This document shows, piece after piece, positions 56,509 to 64,000 of a DNA stretch of 64,000 nt. The position numbers were made by a program, and so were the translations under genes. Below the pieces are notes generated by a model that had not been told where the DNA came from, did no database searches, and saw only the letters and a program-made list of their open reading frames with translations. Source of the stretch: Sphingobium arseniciresistens (lineage in GTDB: Bacteria > Pseudomonadota > Alphaproteobacteria > Sphingomonadales > Sphingomonadaceae); contig JARFNK010000006.1 in assembly GCA_029167225.1 (NCBI GenBank), positions 124,001 through 188,000 on the forward strand. The letters are read 5' to 3'. How positions within the stretch are numbered: position 1 is the stretch's first letter; each line of letters starts with the position of its first letter.

Positions 56509-59472
56509 ATGTTGAAAGGCGCGCAGTTTAGCGAAAAGATTCAGAGCGCTCGTTATCGGCGGCTAGCCTTGGCGCTGTTGTCGACCACGGGCGCACTGAC
56601 AGCCAGCATCTCGCCGGCTTTAGCGCAGGTGGCTCCAGCCCCCCAACCTCAGTCGACCGAGGCGGATGCGGCACTCCCCGCGAGCGGGGATGCGGAGCCG
56701 GTGGCGACCGCAGACAAGCAGACTCAGGATATCGTGGTCACGGGCTCGCGCATCGTGCGCGATGGCTATCAGTCGCCCACGCCTTTGTCGGTGATCGGAT
56801 CGGAACAGCTCGCCTCGAACGCCAATGCCAATATCGCACAATATGTTACGACGCTCCCGGCCTTCGCTGGTTCGGCCAATGGCCGGTCGAGCACGACGAC
56901 CGGGGCGAACGGTACGTCCGGCATCAACGCGCTGAACCTGCGCGCGCTTGGCCCGACGCGTACTCTCGTGTTGCTTGACGGGCATCGCGTCGCTCCTGCG
57001 GTCGCGTTTGGATATGCCGACGTCAGTTCGCTTCCCCAGGCGCTGATCTCACGGGTGGATGTCGTGACCGGCGGCGTGTCCGCGGTTTACGGATCGGATG
57101 CCGTCGCGGGTGTCGTCAACTTCGTCCTGAACCGGTCGCTAGAGGGTATTACAGGCGAAGTCTCCAACGGCATCACCAACTATGGCGACAACTTCAGCTA
57201 CAAAGCGAATATCGCAGCCGGCACGGGCTTCGCCGACGACCGTGGCCACATCCTGGTGGCGCTGGAGCAGACGCATGACGATGGTATCAAGGGCGGGCAG
57301 CGCAAATGGACGCACCGCGGCCGACAGATCTTCGGCAACACTGCCTATGGTACGGGACCGGGCCAGTCGACTTCGGTGCCCCGGCAGCTCGTCTACGACA
57401 ATGTCGGCTATCTGACCGCGGCACCGGGCGGCGTCGTATCCTCCGGTCCGCTGATGGGGACGGGCTTCGGCCCGGGTGGCCAGGTCTATCAACTCGTCCG
57501 TGGTGACCTTTCCGACGTGAATTTCATGCGCGGTGGAGACTGGGCAACCAACGATCTGCGTCCGACCAACAGTATCGCCCCGGAAGAGAAGCGGCAGACT
57601 GCGTTCGCCCGCGCAAGTTATGAGGTGGCCGATGCGCTGAACTTCTATGGACAGTTTTCCTATGTGAAGGCTTCCGGGCAGGCCGACTCCTCGCCTTCCT
57701 ACATGATCGGCAACAGCGGGCCGCTGATCCGGATCGACAATGCCTACCTGCCCGATAGCGTGCGGGCGCGGATGACGGCGCTTGGTCTGAGCGCGATCCA
57801 GCTGGGTACGCTCAACTACGACCTGGGGATCAATCCTCAGGTTACCAGGCGCAAGGCGATTTCCTATCAGATCGGCGCGGACGGCAAGTTCGAGATGCTG
57901 GGCGGCAACTGGACATGGGACGTTTATGCCCAGCATGGCGAAAGCAAGAATTACGTCAGTTTCGTTACGAATATCTCGCGCAGGAACTACACGCTGGCGA
58001 CGGATGCCGTGCGCACGGCATCGGGCGCGATCGTCTGCCGTTCGACGCTGACCAACCCAAATAACGGATGCTCTCCCTATAACGCGCTCGGAACCGGGGT
58101 TAACGACGGGAATGCGGCCGGTATCGCCTTCATCCGCTCGCCCAGCATATCGAACCTCAAGGTGGAACAGTCCGTCGTGTCCGGGTCGCTGACCGGCGAA
58201 CCTTTCTCGACCTGGGCCGGCCCGGTCTCGGTCGCGTTCTCGGCCGAGTATCGCAAGGACAAGGCCGTCGGCACGGTCGATGCGGACTCGCTGATCGCGA
58301 ACCACATCTACGGCAACTACGCACCGATCGACGGCTCGACCAACGTCAAGGAAGCCGCCTTCGAAACCGTCATCCCGCTGGCGAAGGGTAAGCCCTGGGC
58401 GGATTCGTGGGAATTCAATGGCGCCGCCCGCTACACCAGTTACAGTCTGGCGGGTAATGTGGCGACCTGGAAAGTCGGCACGACCTATTCGCCGATCCCG
58501 GATATCACGTTCCGCGCCACGCGATCGCGCGATATCCGGGCGCCCAACCTGAACGAAACTTTCCTGCCGCAAAGCACGGCGCGCCAGGCACTTCTGGATC
58601 CCTTCCGCAATTCGTCGTTCACCTTCGAGCAGGTGACCACGGGCAATCGCAACCTGAAGCCTGAAAAGGCGGATACACTGGGTATCGGCGCGGTATTCAA
58701 GCCACGCTTCCTCGATGGCTTCACCGCTTCGGTGGATTATTGGTCGATCAACGTGAAGGGCGCGATCTCGATCATTGCCGCGCCGGACGTGCTGCAGCTA
58801 TGCTTCAACGGCACTGCTCCCGAGCTGTGCAACAACATCACGCGTGCAGCACCGTTGCCCGGTCAGACGGTCGGCGATCTCATTCGCGTGGTCAGCCAGA
58901 ACATCAACATCGCCAGCCAGAAGGTGCGGGGGCTCGACATCGAGGCGAGCTATCGCAAGGATCTCGATGGCATCGGCATTCCTGGCTCCATCGACATCCA
59001 CGCGAACTTCACGCGCTATCTGGAGAACAGCGTCGATAACGGCATCACGGCGCGCCGCACGTTGCTGGGAGAGAACAGCCTGTTCAACCCGCCGACATGG
59101 CGTTCGACGGCGACCCTGGGCTACCAGCTCGAAGGGTTCCGCGGAGCGCTGACTGCGCGTGCGTTCAGCGCAGGCAAGCAGTTCGCCTATTACATCGAAT
59201 GCACGTCCAACTGCCCGGCCAGCACGGTCGAGCATCCGACAATCAACGACAATCACATGCCCGGCCGGCTCTATCTCGATCTGGCGCTCAGCTATGACTT
59301 CCTGCTGGGCGGCAGGAAGAGTGTAACGACCTTCTTCAACGTCCGGAACCTGACGAACAAGGATCCGGGGCTGACCATCGCGACGGGCAATGCGTTCGCC
59401 AATGGTGGCAATGCCGTTCTGTATGATGTTGATGGCGTCGTCTTCCGGGTCGGCGTGCGCTTCAAGCTCTAG
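56509..59472 (+). CDS. TonB-dependent receptor of the CoA-thioester catabolic cluster
   Basis: The 987-residue outer-membrane receptor has a long leader ending near SPALAQV (residue ~44), a TonB box-like region TQDIVVTGSRIVRDGY, a plug with GTSGINALNLRALGPTRTLVLLDGHRVAPA and YGSDAVAGVVNFVLN, and a large barrel ending VVFRVGVRFKL. It lacks an STN domain. The VLLDGHRVAP and SAVYGSDAVAGV motifs are typical of the big sphingomonad receptor clade. GGAGG lies eight bases before the ATG. It follows thiolase closely and probably takes up the pathway substrate, which is not identified. Confidence 0.87.
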   Translation: MLKGAQFSEKIQSARYRRLALALLSTTGALTASISPALAQVAPAPQPQSTEADAALPASGDAEPVATADKQTQDIVVTGSRIVRDGYQSPTPLSVIGSEQLASNANANIAQYVTTLPAFAGSANGRSSTTTGANGTSGINALNLRALGPTRTLVLLDGHRVAPAVAFGYADVSSLPQALISRVDVVTGGVSAVYGSDAVAGVVNFVLNRSLEGITGEVSNGITNYGDNFSYKANIAAGTGFADDRGHILVALEQTHDDGIKGGQRKWTHRGRQIFGNTAYGTGPGQSTSVPRQLVYDNVGYLTAAPGGVVSSGPLMGTGFGPGGQVYQLVRGDLSDVNFMRGGDWATNDLRPTNSIAPEEKRQTAFARASYEVADALNFYGQFSYVKASGQADSSPSYMIGNSGPLIRIDNAYLPDSVRARMTALGLSAIQLGTLNYDLGINPQVTRRKAISYQIGADGKFEMLGGNWTWDVYAQHGESKNYVSFVTNISRRNYTLATDAVRTASGAIVCRSTLTNPNNGCSPYNALGTGVNDGNAAGIAFIRSPSISNLKVEQSVVSGSLTGEPFSTWAGPVSVAFSAEYRKDKAVGTVDADSLIANHIYGNYAPIDGSTNVKEAAFETVIPLAKGKPWADSWEFNGAARYTSYSLAGNVATWKVGTTYSPIPDITFRATRSRDIRAPNLNETFLPQSTARQALLDPFRNSSFTFEQVTTGNRNLKPEKADTLGIGAVFKPRFLDGFTASVDYWSINVKGAISIIAAPDVLQLCFNGTAPELCNNITRAAPLPGQTVGDLIRVVSQNINIASQKVRGLDIEASYRKDLDGIGIPGSIDIHANFTRYLENSVDNGITARRTLLGENSLFNPPTWRSTATLGYQLEGFRGALTARAFSAGKQFAYYIECTSNCPASTVEHPTINDNHMPGRLYLDLALSYDFLLGGRKSVTTFFNVRNLTNKDPGLTIATGNAFANGGNAVLYDVDGVVFRVGVRFKL

Positions 59473-59497
59473 GGCATCATGGTGCGATGCTGAAAGG

Positions 59498-59540
59498 AAC
59501 GGCGCAGGGTGACGGGATGTGCCCATTACCCTGCGCCGTT
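59498..59540 (+). terminator. Hairpin terminator after the catabolic TonB receptor
   Basis: AACGGCGCAGGGT pairs perfectly with ACCCTGCGCCGTT over 13 bases with a 17-base loop, starting 26 bases past the stop. The following T run is short. Confidence 0.7.
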
Positions 59541-59707
59541 CGTCTCGGTGGTGTGCTGGATGACTGATGATAATCCGTAGCAAACAGCGTCCGGCCGAAT
59601 TGATGGCAAGCAGTCAGGACCGGCGGCGGCGATCGCGCGCGCCGGTCCTCAATGCATTCCGGCGCACAAGATGATATTCGGCCAATAATTTGATGGAGGG
59701 ATGAAGG

Positions 59708-61255
59708 ATGGACAAGCGGCTTGACAGCGAGAATGCCGATCGACCGGGACATTCAATGCATCTCGATCGCCGGGCAGCCCTGAAGAGCGTCGGGGCTTTA
59801 GCGGTCGCCGCGGGTTCGTTCGGCAGTTCCGGGTCGGGCGAGCTGCTTGCCCAGACCGAAGGCGGGCACAATGGCGCCACCTCCGCGCCGGGTGGCCCAT
59901 CGTTGACGGCGACCGTTGCCGAATATGCCGCCTCCACGTCATTCGACAAATTGCCCTCCAATGTCCGTGAACGCGCCAAGAAAGTGATTTTCGACGAGAT
60001 CGCCTGCGCCTATTTCGGTCGTCGCAGCGAGGGCGGTCGGCTGGCCGCAGAGTATGTCGAGCGCTTCGGAGGTGGAAAACCCGAGGCACGCATCTACGGC
60101 ACGGACCAACGGGCGCCGGCCCACTACGCCGCCTTGGCCAATGGGACGGCGGGGCACGGCGAGGAAGTGGACGGCACGCATGCGGTGGGCGGCCATCCAG
60201 GAGCGTCGATCGTCCACGCCTCCACCGCGATAGCGGAGTTGAAGGGTGTATCGGGCGCGGAACTGATCAACGCGGTCGTTCTTGGCTATGATGTCGGCGT
60301 GCGGCTGGTGGAGGCATGTGGCGGCACGTTCGCCGTGCGAGACCGCGACCAAATCCACACGGACCTGCTCTATGCTCTCGGTTCGGCTGCGTCGGCCTGC
60401 AGGCTTTTGCGACTTGACGCGGATCATCATCGCCACGCCATGGCGTTGGCGACCTTTCAGGCCAACGGGCTGGTCGCGCTGTTTGCGGAAAGGACGCACA
60501 TCAGCAAATCCTTCTGCAACGGCCAATATGCCTTTGCCGGCATCAGCTCGGCATGGATGGCGGAGACCGGCCTGCAGGGCCATGACGATATCATCGGCAC
60601 GGAAGGCGGCGTGCTGGCGGCTTGGGGCAATGAGAAGGACAGGCCCGCTGTTACGCGCGCGCTAGGCAGCGATTTCAAGATCCTCCGCGGCAACTTCAAA
60701 TTCTACAATGCCGGACAGCCCATCCACACGCCGATCGAAGCAGCGATGACTCTGGTGAAGCAAAACGGCATCACCCCCGACAAGATCCGGTCGGTCGTCA
60801 TAGGCATGCCTGCCAACCCGCTAAAGACCGTGGACAATCGCGACATGCACAATATTTCGGTGCAGGACATGGTGGCGGCCAGCCTGGCGACCGGCGGGCT
60901 GAAAATCAGCGACCAGCCATTTCCGGCAATCCTCAGCGACCCGACCTACAAACGCCTGCGCGGGGTGGTTACGGCGCGCGTCGATGCGGAACTGGACCGC
61001 GAGTTTCCAAACGGCCGCGGCGCGCGGGTCACGATCACCACGCAAGATGGCGTCCCTCATTCGTTGCGGATCGATCATCCGCGTGGACATAGCCTGCGCG
61101 GCGAAGTCTCCTGGGAGGATTTGGCGGAAAAATGGACCGCGGCATTGCCAGGTGCGAACGTAGGCAAGGCCTTGGCGACGGCGCGAAAGATGGATGAGCT
61201 GACCGATAGCCGCGAACTCTTCGCAGCCTTCGCTGGCAAGATGCGTATGGCTTAG
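59708..61255 (+). CDS. MmgE/PrpD family protein with twin-arginine leader
   Basis: A 515-residue member of the MmgE/PrpD family, which includes 2-methylcitrate dehydratase and cis-aconitate decarboxylase. The N-terminal helical part has TAGHGEEVDGTHAVGGHPGASIVHAS (about residues 157-182), and LATFQANGLVALFAERTHISKSFCNGQYAFAGIS follows, with FKFYNAGQPIHTPIEA later. Unlike the usual cytosolic family it begins with DRRAALKSVGALAVAAGSF at residues 20-38, a Tat leader, ending near LLAQT. GGAGGGATGAAGG precedes the ATG. It is convergent with a CaiB-type gene. The substrate, probably a multi-carboxylate, is unknown. Confidence 0.85.
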   Translation: MDKRLDSENADRPGHSMHLDRRAALKSVGALAVAAGSFGSSGSGELLAQTEGGHNGATSAPGGPSLTATVAEYAASTSFDKLPSNVRERAKKVIFDEIACAYFGRRSEGGRLAAEYVERFGGGKPEARIYGTDQRAPAHYAALANGTAGHGEEVDGTHAVGGHPGASIVHASTAIAELKGVSGAELINAVVLGYDVGVRLVEACGGTFAVRDRDQIHTDLLYALGSAASACRLLRLDADHHRHAMALATFQANGLVALFAERTHISKSFCNGQYAFAGISSAWMAETGLQGHDDIIGTEGGVLAAWGNEKDRPAVTRALGSDFKILRGNFKFYNAGQPIHTPIEAAMTLVKQNGITPDKIRSVVIGMPANPLKTVDNRDMHNISVQDMVAASLATGGLKISDQPFPAILSDPTYKRLRGVVTARVDAELDREFPNGRGARVTITTQDGVPHSLRIDHPRGHSLRGEVSWEDLAEKWTAALPGANVGKALATARKMDELTDSRELFAAFAGKMRMA

Positions 61256-61418
61256 CCTGTCCGGATAGCCCGGGCCGCGGTGCCCGTCTGCCACCTGTTC
61301 AACCCGTGACGAGAGGAACCGTCAACGGGACGGATGACGCAAATCCAGAGCATCTTCAAATTGACCCGTTACGGTCAATGGCTGTAGGGTGCAGGTCAGC
61401 GAAGCATAACCAAGCACG

Positions 61419-61459
61419 AGAGCGTTTTTGCTCATGGTGGAAATGCGTGAAAACGCTCT
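61419..61459. repeat. 10-base inverted repeat
   Basis: AGAGCGTTTT and AAAACGCTCT are exact reverse complements about 20 bases apart. There is no T run after the second arm. It could form a transcript hairpin or be a protein site; I see no gene nearby that needs it. Confidence 0.5.
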
Positions 61460-61640
61460 GCGCGGTGTATGGCGCACCGGCCGGGGACTGGTCATGTGAC
61501 CGGATCACTCGGGAACGGGTGCCATAACTCGATGCCGGGCAGATCCGTGGCGGGATATGCGCCCCGTTGCCTGGGAGCAGTCCGTTCCTGTTCGAAGCCA
61601 AGCATGACGCAATCGGTCTGCAGCCCGGAAGATACGACGT

Positions 61641-61686
61641 CAAAAAGCCCAGGATGATTTCACATTGTGTGAAACCATCCTGGGCT
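61641..61686 (-). terminator. Rho-independent terminator of the CoA-transferase gene
   Basis: On the minus strand AGCCCAGGATG and TTTCACA pair with TGTGAAA and CATCCTGGGCT (one mismatch pair between) over about 19 bases around a 3-base loop, followed by five T residues. It lies 25 bases past the CaiB-type stop. Confidence 0.9.
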
Positions 61687-61710
61687 GGAAACGAATATGC
61701 CGGATCACGC

Positions 61711-62919
61711 TTAAAGGATGACGCCCGACGCTCTGAATTCGGCAAGCTCGTCTGCCGAATGGCCCAGCCAGTCGCCAAGCACTTCTTCATTGCAGGCGCC
61801 GAGCGGGAGGCTGGGTTCCAGTTCGCGCCTTTCCACCCCGCGGAATACGAACGGCGTGTGCGGCAGGACAACCTGTCCCAGTTGCGGGTGGTTCACCCGC
61901 TGCAGGCTGCCGCGTGCGTGCATGTTCCTGTCTTCCATCACCTCGGGCAGCTCGCGGACCGGCGCGCAGGGCACCTTTGCGGCCAACATCCTGTCGGCGA
62001 CCTCGTTGCGCGAATGCTGACGGGTCCAGTTCGACACCAGTTCGTCCACGGCCTCGAAGTTTTGAACGCGATCGGCACGCGTGCGGAAGCGCGGGTCATC
62101 CGCAAGATCGGAGTGACCCATGACGCTGAGAATCGAACGGAAGTGTACGTCGCCCGGCGAATTGAGCACGACATAGCCATCGGTGGCCGGATATACGTTG
62201 TAGGGGGAGACGCCCAATCCGCCATGCCGGTTACCGGTGCGCGGTGGCGCCTTGTCCCCGCGAGCGTGGAGCATGCCCAGATTGGAGGCAAGCGAGCAAT
62301 AGGTCGCGTCCTGCATAGAAACTTCGACGACATGGGCGACGCCCGTATGCTCGCGCTGATAGAGAGCGGTCGCAATCGCACCATAAAGGTGGATGCCGGC
62401 GAGGAAATCGCACAGCGCCGCGCCGGACTTGACCGGCGGTTGATCGGGGAAGCCCGTGGAGTTAAGGACTCCGGACATGGCTTGCATCACCAGATCCATC
62501 GCGGGATAGTCGCGATACGGGCCGTCCTTGCCGTAACCCGAGCTCGACGCATAGATCAGCCTCGGATTGATCTCCTGCAACACGGCGGCGCCAACGCCGA
62601 GCCGGTCCAGCACGCCGGGAGTGAAATTCTCGACCAGGATATCGGCGCGTGCGACCAATTCCTTCAATAAGTCGCGGCCCTGCTCGGTCTTGAGGTTGAG
62701 CGTGACCGGCTTCTTGTTAGAGTTGAGCATTGCATAGGAGAAGTCCGACCCACCCATGTCGCCGCGCGAGCGCAATGTTTCCCCCTGGAGGGATTCGACC
62801 TTGATGACGTTCGCACCACCCATCGCCAACAGAAAGGTGGCGTAGGGGCCATTGTAAACATGGGACAGGTCAATGACGGTTATACCCGCCAGCGGGAGGT
62901 GCGATTTGCCTGCGGACAC
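61711..62919 (-). CDS. CaiB/BaiF family (type III) CoA-transferase
   Basis: The 402-residue enzyme swaps CoA between two carboxylic acids. The opening LAGITVIDLSHVYNGPYATFLLAMGGANVIKVE, LNSNKKPVTLNLKTEQGRDLLKELVARADILVENFTPG, and the catalytic Asp142 in YPAMDLVMQAMSG are those of the family; GDVHFRSIL and the CAPVRELPEV block follow. I place the start at GTG 62919, which has GGAG six bases upstream; a TTG at 62931 would use that same sequence as its first codons. It is divergent from a LysR regulator, likely its controller, and could activate the acid produced in this cluster without ATP. Confidence 0.88.
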   Translation of the reverse strand: MSAGKSHLPLAGITVIDLSHVYNGPYATFLLAMGGANVIKVESLQGETLRSRGDMGGSDFSYAMLNSNKKPVTLNLKTEQGRDLLKELVARADILVENFTPGVLDRLGVGAAVLQEINPRLIYASSSGYGKDGPYRDYPAMDLVMQAMSGVLNSTGFPDQPPVKSGAALCDFLAGIHLYGAIATALYQREHTGVAHVVEVSMQDATYCSLASNLGMLHARGDKAPPRTGNRHGGLGVSPYNVYPATDGYVVLNSPGDVHFRSILSVMGHSDLADDPRFRTRADRVQNFEAVDELVSNWTRQHSRNEVADRMLAAKVPCAPVRELPEVMEDRNMHARGSLQRVNHPQLGQVVLPHTPFVFRGVERRELEPSLPLGACNEEVLGDWLGHSADELAEFRASGVIL

Positions 62920-62944
62920 TGTAGTCTCCAAGATTTTATTGATA

Positions 62945-62954
62945 ACAATATTGT
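62945..62954. promoter_or_regulatory. Palindrome in the CoA-transferase/LysR divergent promoter
   Basis: ACAATATTGT is a perfect 10-base palindrome within a wider A+T-rich dyad (ATAACAATATTGTGTTTAT), 26 bases before the CoA-transferase start. It is placed where the divergent LysR regulator would bind. Confidence 0.45.
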
Positions 62955-63154
62955 GTTTATTATGTGATACTTATGTCCATTGTGCGGTGCGTCATCGCTG
63001 GATCCCGAAACCCCACGAAAAATTGCCCAAGGCGCGCCTTGGCATGCATATCTCGTTCAATTAACTGGAAGCGCCGCGATAGAATGTCCATACGGGTTTT
63101 CAAAACGCGGCCTTTTAGTTCGACGAAGGCTCGGGGAGGCGAAGGAAAGAAAAA

Positions 63155-64000
63155 GTGCTGATTGATCTGGTGCAATTGAGAACATTTGTGGCTGTCGCTG
63201 AAGAGCAGCATTTGACCAGGGCTGCGGAGCGGCTCAACATGAGCCAGTCGGCCGCGAGCGCGCATGTCAGAGCCATTGAAGACCGCCTCGGCACGCAATT
63301 ATTCGTCCGGACAAACCGCAATCTCGAACTCACCCATGCCGGTCAGCTGGTCGCCGACAAGGCGAAGGTCCTGCTGCGCCAGGAAGCGATTTTCACGTCC
63401 TTTGCTCGTGAACTGCGGGGGAAGGTTGAAGGCAAGCTCGCTGTCGGCACCAGCAGCGAGCCTGGTACGCGCGTCGGGGAAATCATCGTCGGGATGCGCG
63501 AGAAGCATCCCCTGGTCACGATCGACTTGATGGCTCGCCCGTCGTCCGGCACGCGCCAGGGCCTGATGAGCGGGGAAATCGATATCGGCATCCTGTTGGG
63601 CAAACCGCTCGAACCGAATTTCACCTATTATGAGTTGATCAAGGTGCCATACAGAATTGCTGGCCCGATCGCATGGAAAGACAAGATCGACGCAGCCGAC
63701 TGGCCCGATCTGGCGGAGCTTCCATGGCTAACGCCAAGCGCGAGCTCGGCATATTCGTCGATGTTCTCGCAGCTGTTCGGCGACAAGGGGCTCGAGCCCA
63801 ACAGCGTCATAAAATTCGATAATTCTTTCGTTGGGCGAAGTGTGCTGGCTGCCGGCGCAGGCATGATGCTGGTCCGGGAGGACAATGCCATGAAGGGCGT
63901 GTGTGATGGCAATCTTGCAGTCGCGCCGATCGGGCGTGTGGAAATCCCGCTGTCCATCGCACATCAGACAGCGCGAAAGGATGATCCGCTGATTCAGGCA
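63155..64000 (+). CDS. LysR-family transcriptional regulator, partial
   Basis: The first 282 residues of a LysR regulator; the end is beyond base 64000. The HTH at residues 1-60 includes LRTFVAVAEEQHLTRAAERLNMSQSAASAHVRAIEDRLG in outline and TNRNLELTHAG; the effector domain follows with a KVEGKLAVGTSSEPGTRVGEI opening. The start is GTG (GTG CTG ATT GAT) with AAGGAA eight bases upstream; there is no in-frame ATG that would keep the HTH whole. It is divergent from the CoA-transferase and probably senses its substrate or product. Confidence 0.85.
   Translation, partial: MLIDLVQLRTFVAVAEEQHLTRAAERLNMSQSAASAHVRAIEDRLGTQLFVRTNRNLELTHAGQLVADKAKVLLRQEAIFTSFARELRGKVEGKLAVGTSSEPGTRVGEIIVGMREKHPLVTIDLMARPSSGTRQGLMSGEIDIGILLGKPLEPNFTYYELIKVPYRIAGPIAWKDKIDAADWPDLAELPWLTPSASSAYSSMFSQLFGDKGLEPNSVIKFDNSFVGRSVLAAGAGMMLVREDNAMKGVCDGNLAVAPIGRVEIPLSIAHQTARKDDPLIQA

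Larger units (their letters stand above)
61256..61710. other. Intergenic region between convergent prpD-like and caiB-like genes
   Basis: The 455 bases hold no recognisable gene. Three structures stand out: a six-plus-six palindrome TTGACCcgttacGGTCAA at 61361-61378, a 10-base inverted repeat at 61419-61459, and the strong minus-strand terminator at 61641-61686. Confidence 0.5.

Noticed and set aside
61567-62670. 367-codon plus-strand frame opposite the CoA-transferase
   Set aside because: Shadow of a gene with intact family motifs and a strong terminator on the other strand.

Overview
The window is GC-rich, tightly packed alphaproteobacterial chromosome. The mix of genes points to a sphingomonad (Sphingomonas/Sphingobium/Novosphingobium group): three large TonB-dependent receptors, a periplasmic arabinan-to-arabinose system, FecI/FecR signalling and beta-oxidation-type catabolic operons. 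I see no rRNA, tRNA, CRISPR array, phage or intact insertion sequence.

Region 1 (1-16.9 kb) is an L-arabinose/arabinan locus. Two GH43 enzymes and a GH51 arabinofuranosidase release arabinose. A TonB-dependent receptor, a FucP-type symporter and a periplasmic mutarotase bring it in. A Gfo/Idh-type L-arabinose 1-dehydrogenase, an SMP-30 lactonase, an IlvD/Edd-type aldonate dehydratase, an AraD1-family protein and a 2,5-dioxovalerate dehydrogenase form a complete non-phosphorylative route to 2-oxoglutarate. A FadR-type GntR regulator sits in the middle, and motifs resembling TnGTnnnACnA occur before all three transcription units.

Region 2 (17-22 kb) holds two aldo/keto reductases with a divergent LysR regulator, a lysine/aspartate-rich membrane protein and a fatty acid hydroxylase/sterol desaturase family protein.

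Region 3 (22-42.2 kb) is the most unusual part. In order it has thioredoxin reductase, a PLP-dependent cysteine desulfhydrase-like enzyme with a divergent Lrp regulator, an STN-containing TonB receptor, a TldE/TldD protease pair, a cytosolic prolyl oligopeptidase, a private TonB-ExbD-ExbB set, a FecI/FecR pair, a fused SbmA/BacA-like ABC transporter, a thioredoxin overlapping an unknown 291-residue protein, and a DUF2891 protein. I infer a system that senses, imports, reduces and takes apart an extracellular peptide, perhaps one containing cysteine. No peptide biosynthesis genes are present.

Region 4 (42.7-64 kb) is a catabolic cluster working through CoA thioesters: double-hotdog dehydratase, acyl-CoA ligase, thioesterase, Zn and Fe alcohol dehydrogenases, a truncated aldehyde dehydrogenase, enoyl-CoA hydratase, FadB/J-like multifunctional enzyme, a two-subunit molybdenum hydroxylase, thiolase and a TonB receptor. 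It ends with a Tat-exported MmgE/PrpD protein and a CaiB-type CoA-transferase divergent from a LysR regulator. The substrate is not evident; an alcohol or aldehyde oxidised to an acid and then beta-oxidised fits best.
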